Source of the DNA: Phaffia rhodozyma
Lineage: Eukaryota > Basidiomycota > Tremellomycetes > Cystofilobasidiales > Mrakiaceae
Length of the DNA: 64,000 nucleotides
Assembly: GCA_014706385.1 (NCBI GenBank)
Contig: JACGZH010000005.1
Span: 558,001 to 622,000, forward strand
Direction: 5' to 3'
Part shown: positions 23,853-35,136 of the stretch, piece after piece
Layout of the letters: the number at the start of each line of letters is the position of its first letter
How positions within the stretch are numbered: the stretch's first letter is position 1
Notes under the pieces: model-generated
Database searches by the model: none
Told to the model about the DNA's origin: nothing
The model's input: the letters and a program-made list of their open reading frames with translations, nothing else
Position numbers and translations under genes: made by a program

Positions 23853-26800
23853 ATGAGTTGGCAAGAGTCTCCATCATCTTCCTGGCAGACAGCTGGAGGA
23901 AACTCTCGAGGAGGAAACTGGCAGCGAGGAGGAGGAGCTGCTGGAGGTGGTTATAGGGGACCTAGAAGACAGCCTTATGGTAAGTTTTGATTATTCTCCT
24001 TCTTCACTTGTTGCAACCTCTGTCTCACGATCAATCCATCAATATGGATTTTCTCTCGGCTTTGGACAGAGGGCCACCAAGGACCTCGGCCCAGAGATGC
24101 TCAACCTCCTCCGGAATCTTCTTCGGAAAAGATTCTCAAGCAGATCCTGAATGTTGGAGGAGCTGTGAGTCGTGATGACATCTAAACGACGTATATGTGC
24201 TCTTGGATCGCGCTGATCTATTCTTTCTTCGTATGCGTGTTCTCCGGGGCTTGATGTCCTCTGGATAAATCTAACAGGACGATTTTGATCCTTTACACGA
24301 TCTTCCTAGATTGGTTAATATGATTGAGCGTCAATTTCCTTCAACTACTGAAGCCGTTCTCGAGGGTTTCAGAGCCGGGTTGGTTCATCCTTTGTTTAAT
24401 CCTTGCTTACCGACTTGAAGTTACACCACTCTAATCTGAACAAAACATTCTATTTTCCTCAACTCAATGAAATTATAAGAATTGTTGAGCAGCCCTTCAA
24501 GATCGCGATCTATGCGACGCTGATCAGCTTATTGGCAGCTTGCCCAGTTGAGATTGAGGGCGGTCACTCAGAGGCCAGAGATGAGGCAGAAAAACCGGTA
24601 GCGTCATCAGGACCCTCGATTGGGAAGATCATCCTAGAGGATCTTGTGAAGACTTTCAGATCCGATGTAGATGGTCGACGATGGAGAGAGACTAGACTCA
24701 TGGTTCGTTCAAAGAATTTACTCGGCTTTCTCAGTTTTGTCGTACTAACCATGATGTAAATCGTCTGTAGATTCATCTATTTGCTAATCTAGCTGTTTCA
24801 GGAGACGTCACTCCCGTATCGTTCCTCGCACTTCTTCAAAGCTTCCTCGCTGTTGTGGATGAACTTGGAGTAAGCCCTGCGCGGGCTGAGCGCGTGATCA
24901 TCGCTGTCGGCGAGGGAATCATCAAGGTTCATTCAACTGTTATATTTTGTATTCGTCAGATCTTTCTCTCTTATTTACTGACATGCTTGTTATCATCATC
25001 CATTATATCTACGACTGCTTTGCGTTTGGTGTTGTTTACGCTTCTATCCTCAGGGAGGAGCAGTTTTGAACGAGATTGATCCCGAAGGAGTGAGCGCGAT
25101 GTTGGCTGCTATTGAGGTGTATGTGATGACTAGGCAGACGAGGAAAGATCTAGTCTCACCTTTTGGGGCTAGAGTATTGGATGGTGAGGACGCGAAGGAT
25201 ATTCCTGAAGAGGTTGACGTGAGTGCTTTTCTTACAGATCTTCTTCTTCGAACCTCAGGTTTGTTTGAACAATAATCTGATCCCATACCTGGTTGCTTTT
25301 ATGTTCTTAAAAATGATAAATGATAGATCTTGACGCATCTGAACAAGGCGCTGGGCGAACTCCGAGCGGAAAACTTTGTCCTCCCTCGGTTCCTTCCTCG
25401 ACCACACGCGCTCTTCCCAGATCGAGCAACCGACCCTCAAGGCCCATACTCGCTTCCGCTCGTCATGGTTCCACCTGAGCTTGTTGATGTGGGCGATACC
25501 CCCGGTTCGAGCGAAAAAAAGCTTGAAGGCTGGGCTACATGCGAGCTTGAAATTTTCGAGCCTGAACTCGTGCCTAGTCCGTCCACGCCTCCTGGTTGGA
25601 TCCTTCGACAGCTTGTTCATGATATCATCAATATCTACGAGATCAACCGAAAGGACTGCGCTCGAATCTTGCTCGAGTTGCCAAATTGGTTGAACTCTGG
25701 GACATTCAAGCCGCCGCCTAATGTGACTGTGGCTTTGCCCTCCGATCCGGATGCTCCGGTACCGACATGGTCGTTGGAGTCCCTGTTAGCGTCATCAGTA
25801 ATTTCGATGATCATCGCGCTGCCTTCACCCCCACATCAGACACTCTACTACACGAGTTTGATCGTTGAACTCTGTAAGTTCAGTCCCGGTACCATGGCTC
25901 CGCCCGTCGGGAAAACCGGTCGAAAATTCTACGCGTCGTTGGATGCCGGGATGGATGTGGAATGCACTAGGCGGTTTGCAGATTGGTTAGCTGTTCACCT
26001 GAGTAACTTTGGATTCCAGTGGCTCTGGAAAGACTGGTCAGTGATATATCCTTAGCCTTTAAGAGATGAAACAGTTCCAAAGCATCGACCTTGCGCTGAA
26101 AACCTACAACTCTTATTTCCGAGATAGGGTTCCCGATCTCACGTCGCCTCACCTTCATCCCAAGCTGTCATTCATTCGACGGGTGGTCGAGCTAGAGATT
26201 CGATTGTCGTACCACGAGCGAATCAAAGGAACCTTGCCTGAAGCAATGAGGGATTTCACTGCCGGTGTGATCGCTGAAGATTCTGAGGCATTCTGTTACG
26301 AGTATGAGAAAGAAGGTGAGGCTTTGATCTTCTGATGGCCTTACAGTTTCTGCTCGACTCTGGAACGGAAAGCGTTAAACAGATGCTTTCTCTTAACTGT
26401 CCTATTCACTTTGCCTTAGACCACGAGCACCACAACACAGCCGCAACTCTTCAGTCAATGTTCCGATCCAAAACGCCTCCTGAGACAGTGATCGCAAACC
26501 TTTCTGGATTCCCTCTTCAACCGAGTGCGGGCCCTTTGACATCGTTGACCCGATCGATTGCTGTGCAAACGCTATTGTTCATTGGTGCTCGATCCTTCTC
26601 GCATTTCTTGAATGCAACTGAGCGATACCTTCCTGTGCTCCGCGCGATATCGATCACCTCGGTTGAGAAGGCCGAGTTGCTTCAGAACGTCGGATCTTTC
26701 TGGCGAGAAAGCGGTCAAATGAGGTTGATCATCACCGACAAGCTGATGCAGTATGGAATTATAGGTGGAGAGGATGTCGTTCGGTGGGTGTTCGGCGTGG

Positions 26801-27622
26801 ATGAAGCTCAGGGTGCAAGAAAGGACGGAGAGGAGTGGATGAGTGGGCAGAAATGGGATTTGTTGAGGATGGCGATCGACAAAGTGAACGGCAGAGTTGT
26901 CGGGGTGAGACGGAAAATCGTCTTGCTGGAGGAAGAGGAGGAGGAGCGAAGTGGCGGAAGGCGGGCTCGGGCGATGGATGCAACGATGGAGGACGAGACT
27001 GGGGAAAGCGCTCGGCCTGGTTAGTCCGTTGTATCACTAGAGGGTTTTTTGATTTTCATTAGTAACTTGACTTGAACGCTAACACTTCTTGTGCTAACGA
27101 ATCATCTGATACCCAAACAGAAGTCAAAAAGACGAACGGTATGATCTCGGCGCTTGCCGCGCTCTCCTCACTGCAACAGACCCAGAAGGCGGTGCTCGTT
27201 AGCGCGGTTCAGAGTTTCATCCGGTCACTCTTGCCTGAGACTGGAGCTGGTGAGGAGAAGCAGGGTCTAGCGGGATTGTTGAGCAAAGGAGGCTTCAACG
27301 GACGAGATTCATGGACGGAAGAGGACTGGACTGTTTGGTCACAGTGGGGCTGGTGGCGAGAGTTTTGTCGATTGGTTTGTCTTTCTCTCTCTGTGCTTTC
27401 TCTTTTGACACACCTTGGCACTGAAACTGATATACCTGAATACGAACTCTCATGTATGTCAATCAGTATGTCCATCACCTCCGAACATACACATCCACCA
27501 TCAACACCGTCGTATTCTCCACGCTCACGACCGCCCTGGTCGAAGGTTCGGGCGAGGACAAAGCAGCCAAGTTGGTGAAAGGAATCTGGGAAGGCGTCTT
27601 GGAGGTTGCCGGGACGGCTTGA
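23853..27622 (+). CDS. CBC1: Nuclear cap-binding complex large subunit (CBP80/Cbc1)
   Basis: CBP80 binds CBP20 on the m7G cap and couples splicing, export and decay of nuclear transcripts. Eleven exons join in frame. An RGG/Gly-rich head (SRGGNWQRGGGAAGGGYRG) precedes a MIF4G domain: LVNMIERQFPSTTEAVLEGF, VEQPFKIAIYATLISLLA, LMIHLFANLAVSGDVTPVSF. Later family marks are ILTHLNKALGELRAENFVLP, VHLSNFGFQWLWKDW, VVELEIRLSYHERIKGTLPE, FLNATERYLPVLR, and a C-terminal EFCRL-YVHHLRTYTSTINTVV. Two introns interrupt in ways that leave short stops in frame: KDW|VPDL (acceptor beside 26127) and YEKE|DHEHHN (acceptor beside 26420). The domain order and length agree with full-length CBP80. Confidence 0.93.
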
Positions 27623-28162
27623 AAACAGAGAAGAGATAGAAATTACTTTGTCGTCATCTGTGAATGTCATATGTATGTACAGGATCAGACCGAGACGAAG
27701 CAACACGCAGATCAGTCTGGTCGGGGTGCAAAATTATTAAATTAAATTAAAATTACGTAATGTGACCTGCGTCTCCCCAGTCCGCTCTCTCCCTCGTTCT
27801 TTCCTCGTGTGTGGTGTCCTGTTCGTTGTTCCCTCATCCTTCAGCCATCTCTCAATCCGATTCAGCTACACATCCGCCGTCCATCTCGCCGTCATCAGTT
27901 TCTCCAAAGGGCAGTCTGCAGTGTTTAGAAGGCCAGACCCCTCGAGTGGTTTGCCTTTGTGTTTGTTCTTTCCGGAACAAATCCGGATTCTTGTTCCATC
28001 CATTTCAACCGTTTTTACCCTCTACCTCGACTCGGCTTCTTGGTTTCTTCCTCACTTCCTTCTTTGGGTCTTCCTTTGACCTTCCTTCTTCCCCTCTCTT
28101 TTTTGTTTTGGATAATACCGCTTCTAGGTCTTTGCCCTCCTGTTCTTCTCTCTCTTTTACGC
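27623..28162. other. CBC1 3' end and SSK1 promoter/leader
   Basis: After the CBC1 stop comes an A/T-only stretch (27731-27750) running into the palindrome ATTACGTAAT, then a long C/T-rich + strand leader up to the SSK1 ATG. An open frame covers part of the leader but is low complexity. Confidence 0.5.
27753..27760. promoter_or_regulatory. TTACGTAA bZIP (Yap/ATF-type) palindrome upstream of SSK1
   Basis: TTACGTAA is the classic Yap recognition element and an ATF/CREB-like palindrome. It occurs about 400 nt before the SSK1 start and follows an AT tract. Stress bZIP control of SSK1 would fit the HOG pathway, but this is inference from one site. Confidence 0.45.
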
Positions 28163-31100
28163 ATGGGCCTTGGCTCGTCTTCCAAATCACATCTGTCCAA
28201 TAACCTTCAAAACATGTCCATCAGCTCTGAGCATCATCACGATACCCAGCACACACCGTCAGTTCAACACAGCCCAACTGGAAGATACCCACCGGCACCT
28301 ACAGGCACCCCTGCCAGCATCAGTAGCGAAGATGAGAACAACCTTCAACAACAGCAATCGCTGACAAGGCCTCGATTGACTACGATCGCTGGATCATCAG
28401 ATGCCGAGCGGCCTGTAAGTATTCGTTCCTTCGCCTTGATATGTCCCTTCCTTCCACTCTTTCTTTCTTTCTTTCTTTCTTTCTTCCTTCACAGTTCTCT
28501 TTATCAGTGAACGAATGTGTACAAAATACTCGAGAGGATCGTTGTCTTTCTTTCTCAACAGCTCTGGCCGGGCGTTGCCTTGCCCCTGTCGCTGTTCTTC
28601 ATTTCTTTACTGTGCTTTTTCCCAAGCTCCCTGAGCCTTTCTGGTCTTTCCCCCTACATCGTTTGAAAAGAGGATGGAATGATAAACTAATTCCTCACTC
28701 TCTCTTCTCTCTTCTTTCTTCTGTTTTGGAAAACCTTTTTGCTTTCTTCTTCTTTTTATCTCCTCAGGCCTCGGAACCTTCTATACCGGGATCTTCCCAG
28801 ATGCCATCTACCCACGAATGGCCTCAAGTGGACACCTTCACACCGGCACCGTCCTATCATCTGCCAGTTGGCCATATAGGTAGCATTGTTTCTCCCTCGA
28901 TGGACCTCTTCCAATCGTCCATAATGTCTCATATGCCTCACCCATCCCTTCACCACACTGTCTCATCTATCACGACTCCTCCGATCTCCCTTCGAGATCC
29001 TTTCGATGATGGAGTCAACTCGTTCGCTCACGATCCTTTTGCGAACGACGGTGGGTCCGATCCTGACGAAGAAGATGTGAATAACACAAATGGGTTAAGC
29101 CATGGACCGTCAGATGACAGTTCGGCCAACGCCAGCATGCTGGGGGACGATGGAGAAGTGGCCGATGAAAGCTCACCGGACGACCAGACAGGCGACGAAA
29201 GACAGAGGGCAAGTACATCAGCTGGTATCTACAGTTATGATCTCCATCGTCCTGTGTTCTCTTCGGCCTCAACAACAATAATTCCAGCTCATGCTCCACA
29301 CAGTCAACTTCAATGTCCATACTCGTCTACCGAACCTTCGTCTCAACGGCTGTCATCCTCGGACGCCGAAGATGATGAGATTCCGAGTATTAATTCCTCC
29401 GGCCTATTGCCTCCATCACCTCCTCCTTTTCTGAGAGCATTTTCTGCACCCGTCCAGCCTAATAAGCTTAGAAACCTTGCTCATCCCAACAGAAGAACTT
29501 CTGGATCCGGTCAAGCCTACCTCCATATAAACAACCCAGCCTCTCCATCTCTAACTAGACAGACGACTCAGGGCTCAAACATCTCAACCTCCAAGAGTGA
29601 TTCGCACATCATCATGCCTCGTAGGTTGTCAGTCACCGCCTACTCCCCAGCTGATGATCATCTCCTCTCTCGGCCAGCCTCTTCTACTGCAGGCTCAGTC
29701 TCATCCGCTTCAATACCTGGCCAGTTTCCGTTTGCTCTTCCTGCTGAGGGTCAACAAACCGGACTATATACTCTTTCTCTTGAGTTGGCCGACTCGATCC
29801 AGGCAGCTATCCAAACACTTCTTCAGTTGACGCCGATTCATCTATTCGACTCGGCCAAAGAGCAGTTCTCTGCTTGTTCAGTCCAAATTCCAGCGACGAG
29901 TCTCACGAGTCTTCTGACGGCGATGAAGAACCTAAACTATCTGTCAGAGCATATCGCTCCATTGTGTACCGATGAGACCCTCACCAAAAGCCCAGGGCAA
30001 AAAGCTTTTAGCATGGCGGAGGAAGATCCATTGAGCGAAAGAGAGCGAAGCAAGTCCAGCCAATCTTCACGAACGTGGCTCACCAACAAGGGAGGAGAGA
30101 GTAACAGCGATGTCTTGAGTTCTTCCATTCCTCTTCTGGAGGCTTTGAAGCTATCACCAGGATCGCCTGCCCCTCATTTGCCAATCAGCGGATCAGCTAG
30201 GAGGAGTGACTCAAGAAACAGCTCGTCGGTTTCGGTCAACTCGCTCAGTTCCGAACCAGTCTCAATGTTCCAAGACTTTGACGTGGGGGAGATGGTTCAG
30301 TCTGTGGGAGATCTCGTTGGCGGACTAGCAGCTCAAGCCGGGATCGACTTGGTGTTGTTTCATGGAGATGTGGGCATGAAACACTTCAGTGTGAAAGGAG
30401 ACGAGGGTGGTGTTTGCTACGTGTTGTCGCATGTGAGTCCCTTCTTTTCAACTTTGATTTCTCAAACAAATTGAGCTCACTGGTGTCGTTCGTTATGTCA
30501 CAGGTGATTCGACAAATCTTTCTAGTCTGCCAGCCTGGGGATGCTATCGAGATTGGCCTTCATGTCACTCCCCAGAAGTCGTCATGTCGAGCAATCGACT
30601 TCCCGTTGAACCAGGATTTCCTCTCTCGACGACGACGAACGGACTCAGCAATCTCCGAAACTGAGGTCCCGGTCGCTACTCTCGAACATCGACTATCTAC
30701 CTCATCCCTATACTCAAACGCCTCGAACGATCTTGTTTCAGAGGATAGTCCTTTGCTCTGCACATTCGAAATCATTCACAACATCAATCGATCACCGTTA
30801 AAAAAGGAGGAAAGCCCAATCCGAACTCCTAGTACCGAGAAAGATGTCTCGACACCCCTTGTCAGCACTGACAATTCACGCAAGACGTATTTCCCCGGTC
30901 TGACTCCCCTAGATACCGATACAACTGACAAGCACCCTCAGCAGGCTCTACCACCACTTCCCGTTTTGGATTCCTCGCTCACCAAAAAGATGCTGAAGCA
31001 TATATCGGCTACTTTGCAGGTAGAAACTGATCCAACATCAACTAGACGAACGTTTGAGCTTGCGCTCCTCATGGATAAAGGATCCCCTGTTGGGGAGCCG

Positions 31101-34100
31101 GCGATGCTTTCCGAGCAGGAGGAAGCCATTCGTCAACCTTTCTCAACGTTCAAGCTCGCTCGGGAGCCAACATTATCGGAACTGCATGTGTTCGCCGAAA
31201 CCCTCCGTGGCAAAAAAGTCTCATTGCATGCAAGCGAGACCTCAGTATTCGCGAAGCATCTAACCAGCTACCTGACCTCTTGGGGAATGGACATGAGACA
31301 TATCGCATCAGACGAACAAATGGATGAAGCGGAATGTTGGAAGAGCCGTGACACGACTTTCAGAGGTGATTCAGGGTATGGTGGCAGTAATTCTAGCCTA
31401 GGAGGTTATGGAGCTCAGCAAGGAATAGGCTCGGGTCAGGGCGATGGGTCCCCTTCGAACCCTCCTTTCGAGTCGATGGCCAGTCCTTTGTCCCAGTCTG
31501 AGGGAACGTCTGGACTGGGTCTCGATGTCCTGGCAGATTCAATGGTCTCCTCAACAAGTTCCTCGGACGATAGTTCTCCCAGCTTCATTATGATTGGTAG
31601 GTTCTTCAAATCCTTGATATACAGACTTGGCCAAAGCGTATGGCTGATATTATTCTATTCTCCTATATGTCTATAGATGATGACGTTTCAGTCCTTCGAC
31701 GTCGACTTCTTCAGGTTCGCGCCCAAACTCAGTTGAACTTGCCTCTTCGAATTCGATCGAACAAACGACCGACTTTGGCTGGTAGTCGAGCCAAATCGTC
31801 TCCAGCTGTTCGACAAATTCTAGGCCCTTCGAGTAATTCACCTCCCTCTGGAAAACGAGGAGTCATCATCATCCATTTTACCAGTCTTTCGAACTATTCG
31901 CAAGTCAGAGATGCCATACAATCTTTACTCTCTCCAGGATCGACCCGGTCGTTACCGGAGGTGATGGTCATTCCCAAACCGGTTGGGCCTAGACGATTCT
32001 TGACATCTCTTCACACCGCTGTAAATCGACCGATTGTGGACCCTTTCTTCACGCCAATCGCCACCTCGCCACTCAGCCCTTCTGGAAGTTTCGGTACCGG
32101 CTACGGATACTTCCCCCCTCCCCCTCCTCCACCTGCTTCTACTAATGTTCCACCTCCAGTCATAAAACAGCACGGCCTTTCATTCACTTCGCCACCAATG
32201 GGAGAGATTCCAGAATTTACCCGACCTATTCACCCTCGAACAGTCTCGACAGGGACTGTTTTAGAAGGAATTCCTCCGTCCTCAGCTGCTGATCATCCCC
32301 AGCCACTACACCTCAGTATTCCTGTTCCGAACTTCACAAGTCCTATCGACCTGATGGCCGACGCCGCCAACAGATACGGTGACTCCGCTCGGTCCGGCAT
32401 GTTAATCCAAAGCCCAGATGGCTTCCCAATGGGCATGTTCTTCGATCCATCCCCTCGAGTGCCTTCTGGTGGGAGGTCCAGATCGTCCACCTTGCGCGAT
32501 AAGGACAGTCTGGAACGTCGTCGAAGTGGAGCGAACCGACCTGCTATCGCGACGTTCTCTCCCTCGGTCTCAGCAGAGAGTTTGGCAAAATACTCTCCAA
32601 CCTCTCATCGAGCTTATCGAGCCAGTACGATCGAGAGTGGACTTCCTGTCTCGAGCTCCAGAAGGGATTCTGGATCCCATCACTCCAGAAAATCTCCCGG
32701 GTTGGAGTCACAGACCTCACCTCTGGATCGCGTTGTTTCGCCAGGAGCTTCGGTACCACCTACTCATTCAAGGCTTGTTCGGCCAAAGACCTCTCAAGAT
32801 GGAACAACGCTTCCTGGAGTGCTCTCGCATCGGAATTCCAATGCCAGCCGACCTAGAACGCCCGCGACGGAGGAAGCACCGGTTTTGCCGAGTCAGCAGG
32901 CGAGAAAAGCTTCGGCTGATTTTACTCCGCCAATTTCATTATCTGTCTCGCCCCCTCTCGAAACTGGAGGAGTCTTGAGTCCATCGGTGCCACCTATCAA
33001 GAAGGCCGTCAAGGAGAAGGGTAAAAAGAAAGCAGTCAAGGACGATGGGATGATTGTGCCTCCAATTAATGTTTTGATCGTTGAAGGTCAGTATAGACGT
33101 CTTTATCTCAGTAGCATATCATGATCTGACCTGGCCCATTCTTTTCTTTGGGAAACAGACAATCCTATCAATCAAACAATCTTGATGACTTTCATGAAGA
33201 AGAAGAAGATTAAGTTTGGGGTGGCGAACAACGGTCGAGAAGCAGTGGACAAATGGAGCTCAGGTGGTTTCCATCTAATCTTGGTAGGTCTTTTCTATAT
33301 CAACAATGAATTAAGACAGGGATCTTGGACACATTCCTTACTGTTGTATTATCTTTCTTCTGTTGTGACTTGTAGATGGATATTCAACTTCCTGTGATGG
33401 ATGGTATTGAGGCAACTCGAGAGATTCGACGCCTAGAGAAGTTGAACAACATCGGCGTGTTCCCGAGCACACCCGCTTCTGAAAAAGCTCGAACCTTCTC
33501 GCCCTCGAAGGAGAAGGCGTCTGCAGCTCTCTTCCGATCGTCGGTCATTATCGTGGCACTCACCGCCTCGTCGCTCCAAAGTGATCGAGTGTCCGCCCTA
33601 GCAGCAGGGTGTAATGACTTCCTTACCAAACCAGTCTCGCTAAAATGGCTTGAACGAAAAATTGTTGAATGGGGTTGCATGCAAGTGAGTTTTGTCCTCT
33701 TCGATCTGGGTCTTTGTTGCATACGACTATCAAGAGCACTGATCATTCTTCTCAATCGATTCATTCTATTCACCTTTAGGCTCTCATCGACTTCGTTGGC
33801 TGGAAACGATGGCGAGGGTCTGATCGTGCCGAAACCAATGATGTTTCAAGAGAATTTGGAGCAGGCGCCGATGCGCAGGCTAAAGTGCTGCGAGGCCGGC
33901 TCAAGATTGAACGTGCTCGAGGAAAGACCTCAGCCAATGCTTCTCCATCTTCCTCCGTCCAGGAACCTGCTACAAAAACTGGTGCTTCTGGTCCACCTAT
34001 CAACATCCAGCAACCGACTCCGCATGAAGAGGGAGCTGTCCGACCATCCGGCACTTCTGAGTCGGTCGACTCGGAGGCCTCTCCCTCGTCAGGTTCATCG

Positions 34101-34397
34101 TCTTCACAGACCATCCCGCTCACCAACGTTCCAACCTCAGGTCCTGACGTGCTTTCTCAGAAACTCGAGGTAGCTAGAGAGGAAAAAGAAGAGATTGAAC
34201 GTCGGGAACAGCTTCATCTCCCAAAAGTCATCGGCAGATCCAGATCCAGCTCGAACTCTACATCTCCTTCCATCGCTTCCGTTCTGTATTCGGACGTAGC
34301 GTCTGAGAAACCAGAATTCAGTTCCTCAGCCGCAGCTATGGAAACAGACGATACGCCAACCCCAGTCGCTCCTCCTGCCTCATCCAACCCCCAATAG
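28163..34397 (+). CDS. SSK1: Ssk1-type response regulator of the HOG stress pathway
   Basis: Ssk1 receives phosphate from the Ypd1 phosphorelay and, unphosphorylated, activates the MAPKKK Ssk2 upstream of Hog1. Seven exons encode a very long protein: a Ser/Pro-rich disordered N-terminus, a conserved central region (QAAIQTLLQLTPIHLFDSAK; VIRQIFLVCQPGDAIEIGLH), a second disordered linker, and a C-terminal receiver domain. In the receiver, VLIVEDNPINQTILM gives the acidic pair, LILMDIQLPVMDG the phospho-acceptor Asp, VALTAS the conserved Thr, and FLTKPVSL the Lys; a Ser/Lys insertion follows EKLNNIGVFPSTP, as in fungal Ssk1. Start chosen at 28163 (MGLGSSSKSHLSN), the first in-frame ATG after the C/T-rich leader; 28214 is an alternative. 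The first intron carries a CTTT microsatellite. The size agrees with basidiomycete Ssk1. Confidence 0.93.
28459..28486 (+). repeat. (CTTT)n microsatellite in SSK1 intron 1
   Basis: About seven tetranucleotide units in the roughly 356-nt first intron of SSK1. It is a likely length-polymorphic locus. Confidence 0.85.
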
Positions 34398-35136
34398 GTC
34401 GTCTATACAAAGCCGTCTAGCCCGGAAAGTTAAGCGAGCAGTCCTCATTGGTCTTTTCACTCGACGAGCTCTTTACTTTTGAATAGCAGCACGACGGTCT
34501 CAGGAGTTGGGCCGGGTCGGAGCTGTCTCTGGCAGATATAAATTAGATACTCTGGATAATGCGGACTTTATTATAACATTCTCTGTACTTTTTCTTCTTT
34601 CTTTTGTTTATTCTTTTTTTTGACGCAGGGCATCCTTCTGTATATCAGATCTGAGCTTCTCATGTTTGTCTATGTTGAGTCTTGCTATCTTAATCTATAT
34701 ATCTGTTCTGTGTTTTCCCGATACTTTTCATTTCCTTTTTAACATCAATGTCATCTACATCTGTCTTGGTTCATTTTTACTCTAGGGTCTCCTCTCTCGT
34801 CTTCTTCCTTTCAAAGAAGGAAAAGAACAAGGGTACGGCGAGGTAGGGAAGAAATTGAGGGATAGGGGAACCTCGTGTTTGTAATTTGCTTCTATCTCTC
34901 CTTCTTTTGCTTTCCTTTCTTCTCTTTTCCTTCTCTTCTCTCTTGGGGTACTCGGTCAATCATCTGTTATACTTTGCATTCATACAAGAACCATGCATCA
35001 TTATCATCAACCATCGGCGCCCGGGATGCAAAGCGAGAACAGCGTGCCGCACCAAGATACATCATTAATGAGATCCATCACAACGTCTAGCTTACACTAT
35101 ATGGAAAGATCATTTTGGAAAATCATATACATGACA
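34398..35136. other. Convergent 3' region, no gene seen
   Basis: This lies between the SSK1 stop (+) and the stop of the PIP-box gene (-). It is T-rich on the + strand (34560-34760), as expected for a 3' UTR and polyadenylation region. Only short low-complexity frames occur. Confidence 0.5.

Noticed and set aside
27959..28162. Upstream in-frame extension of SSK1
   Set aside because: Open but pyrimidine-driven (Leu/Ser/Phe/Pro-rich) and without a convincing ATG context; treated as leader.
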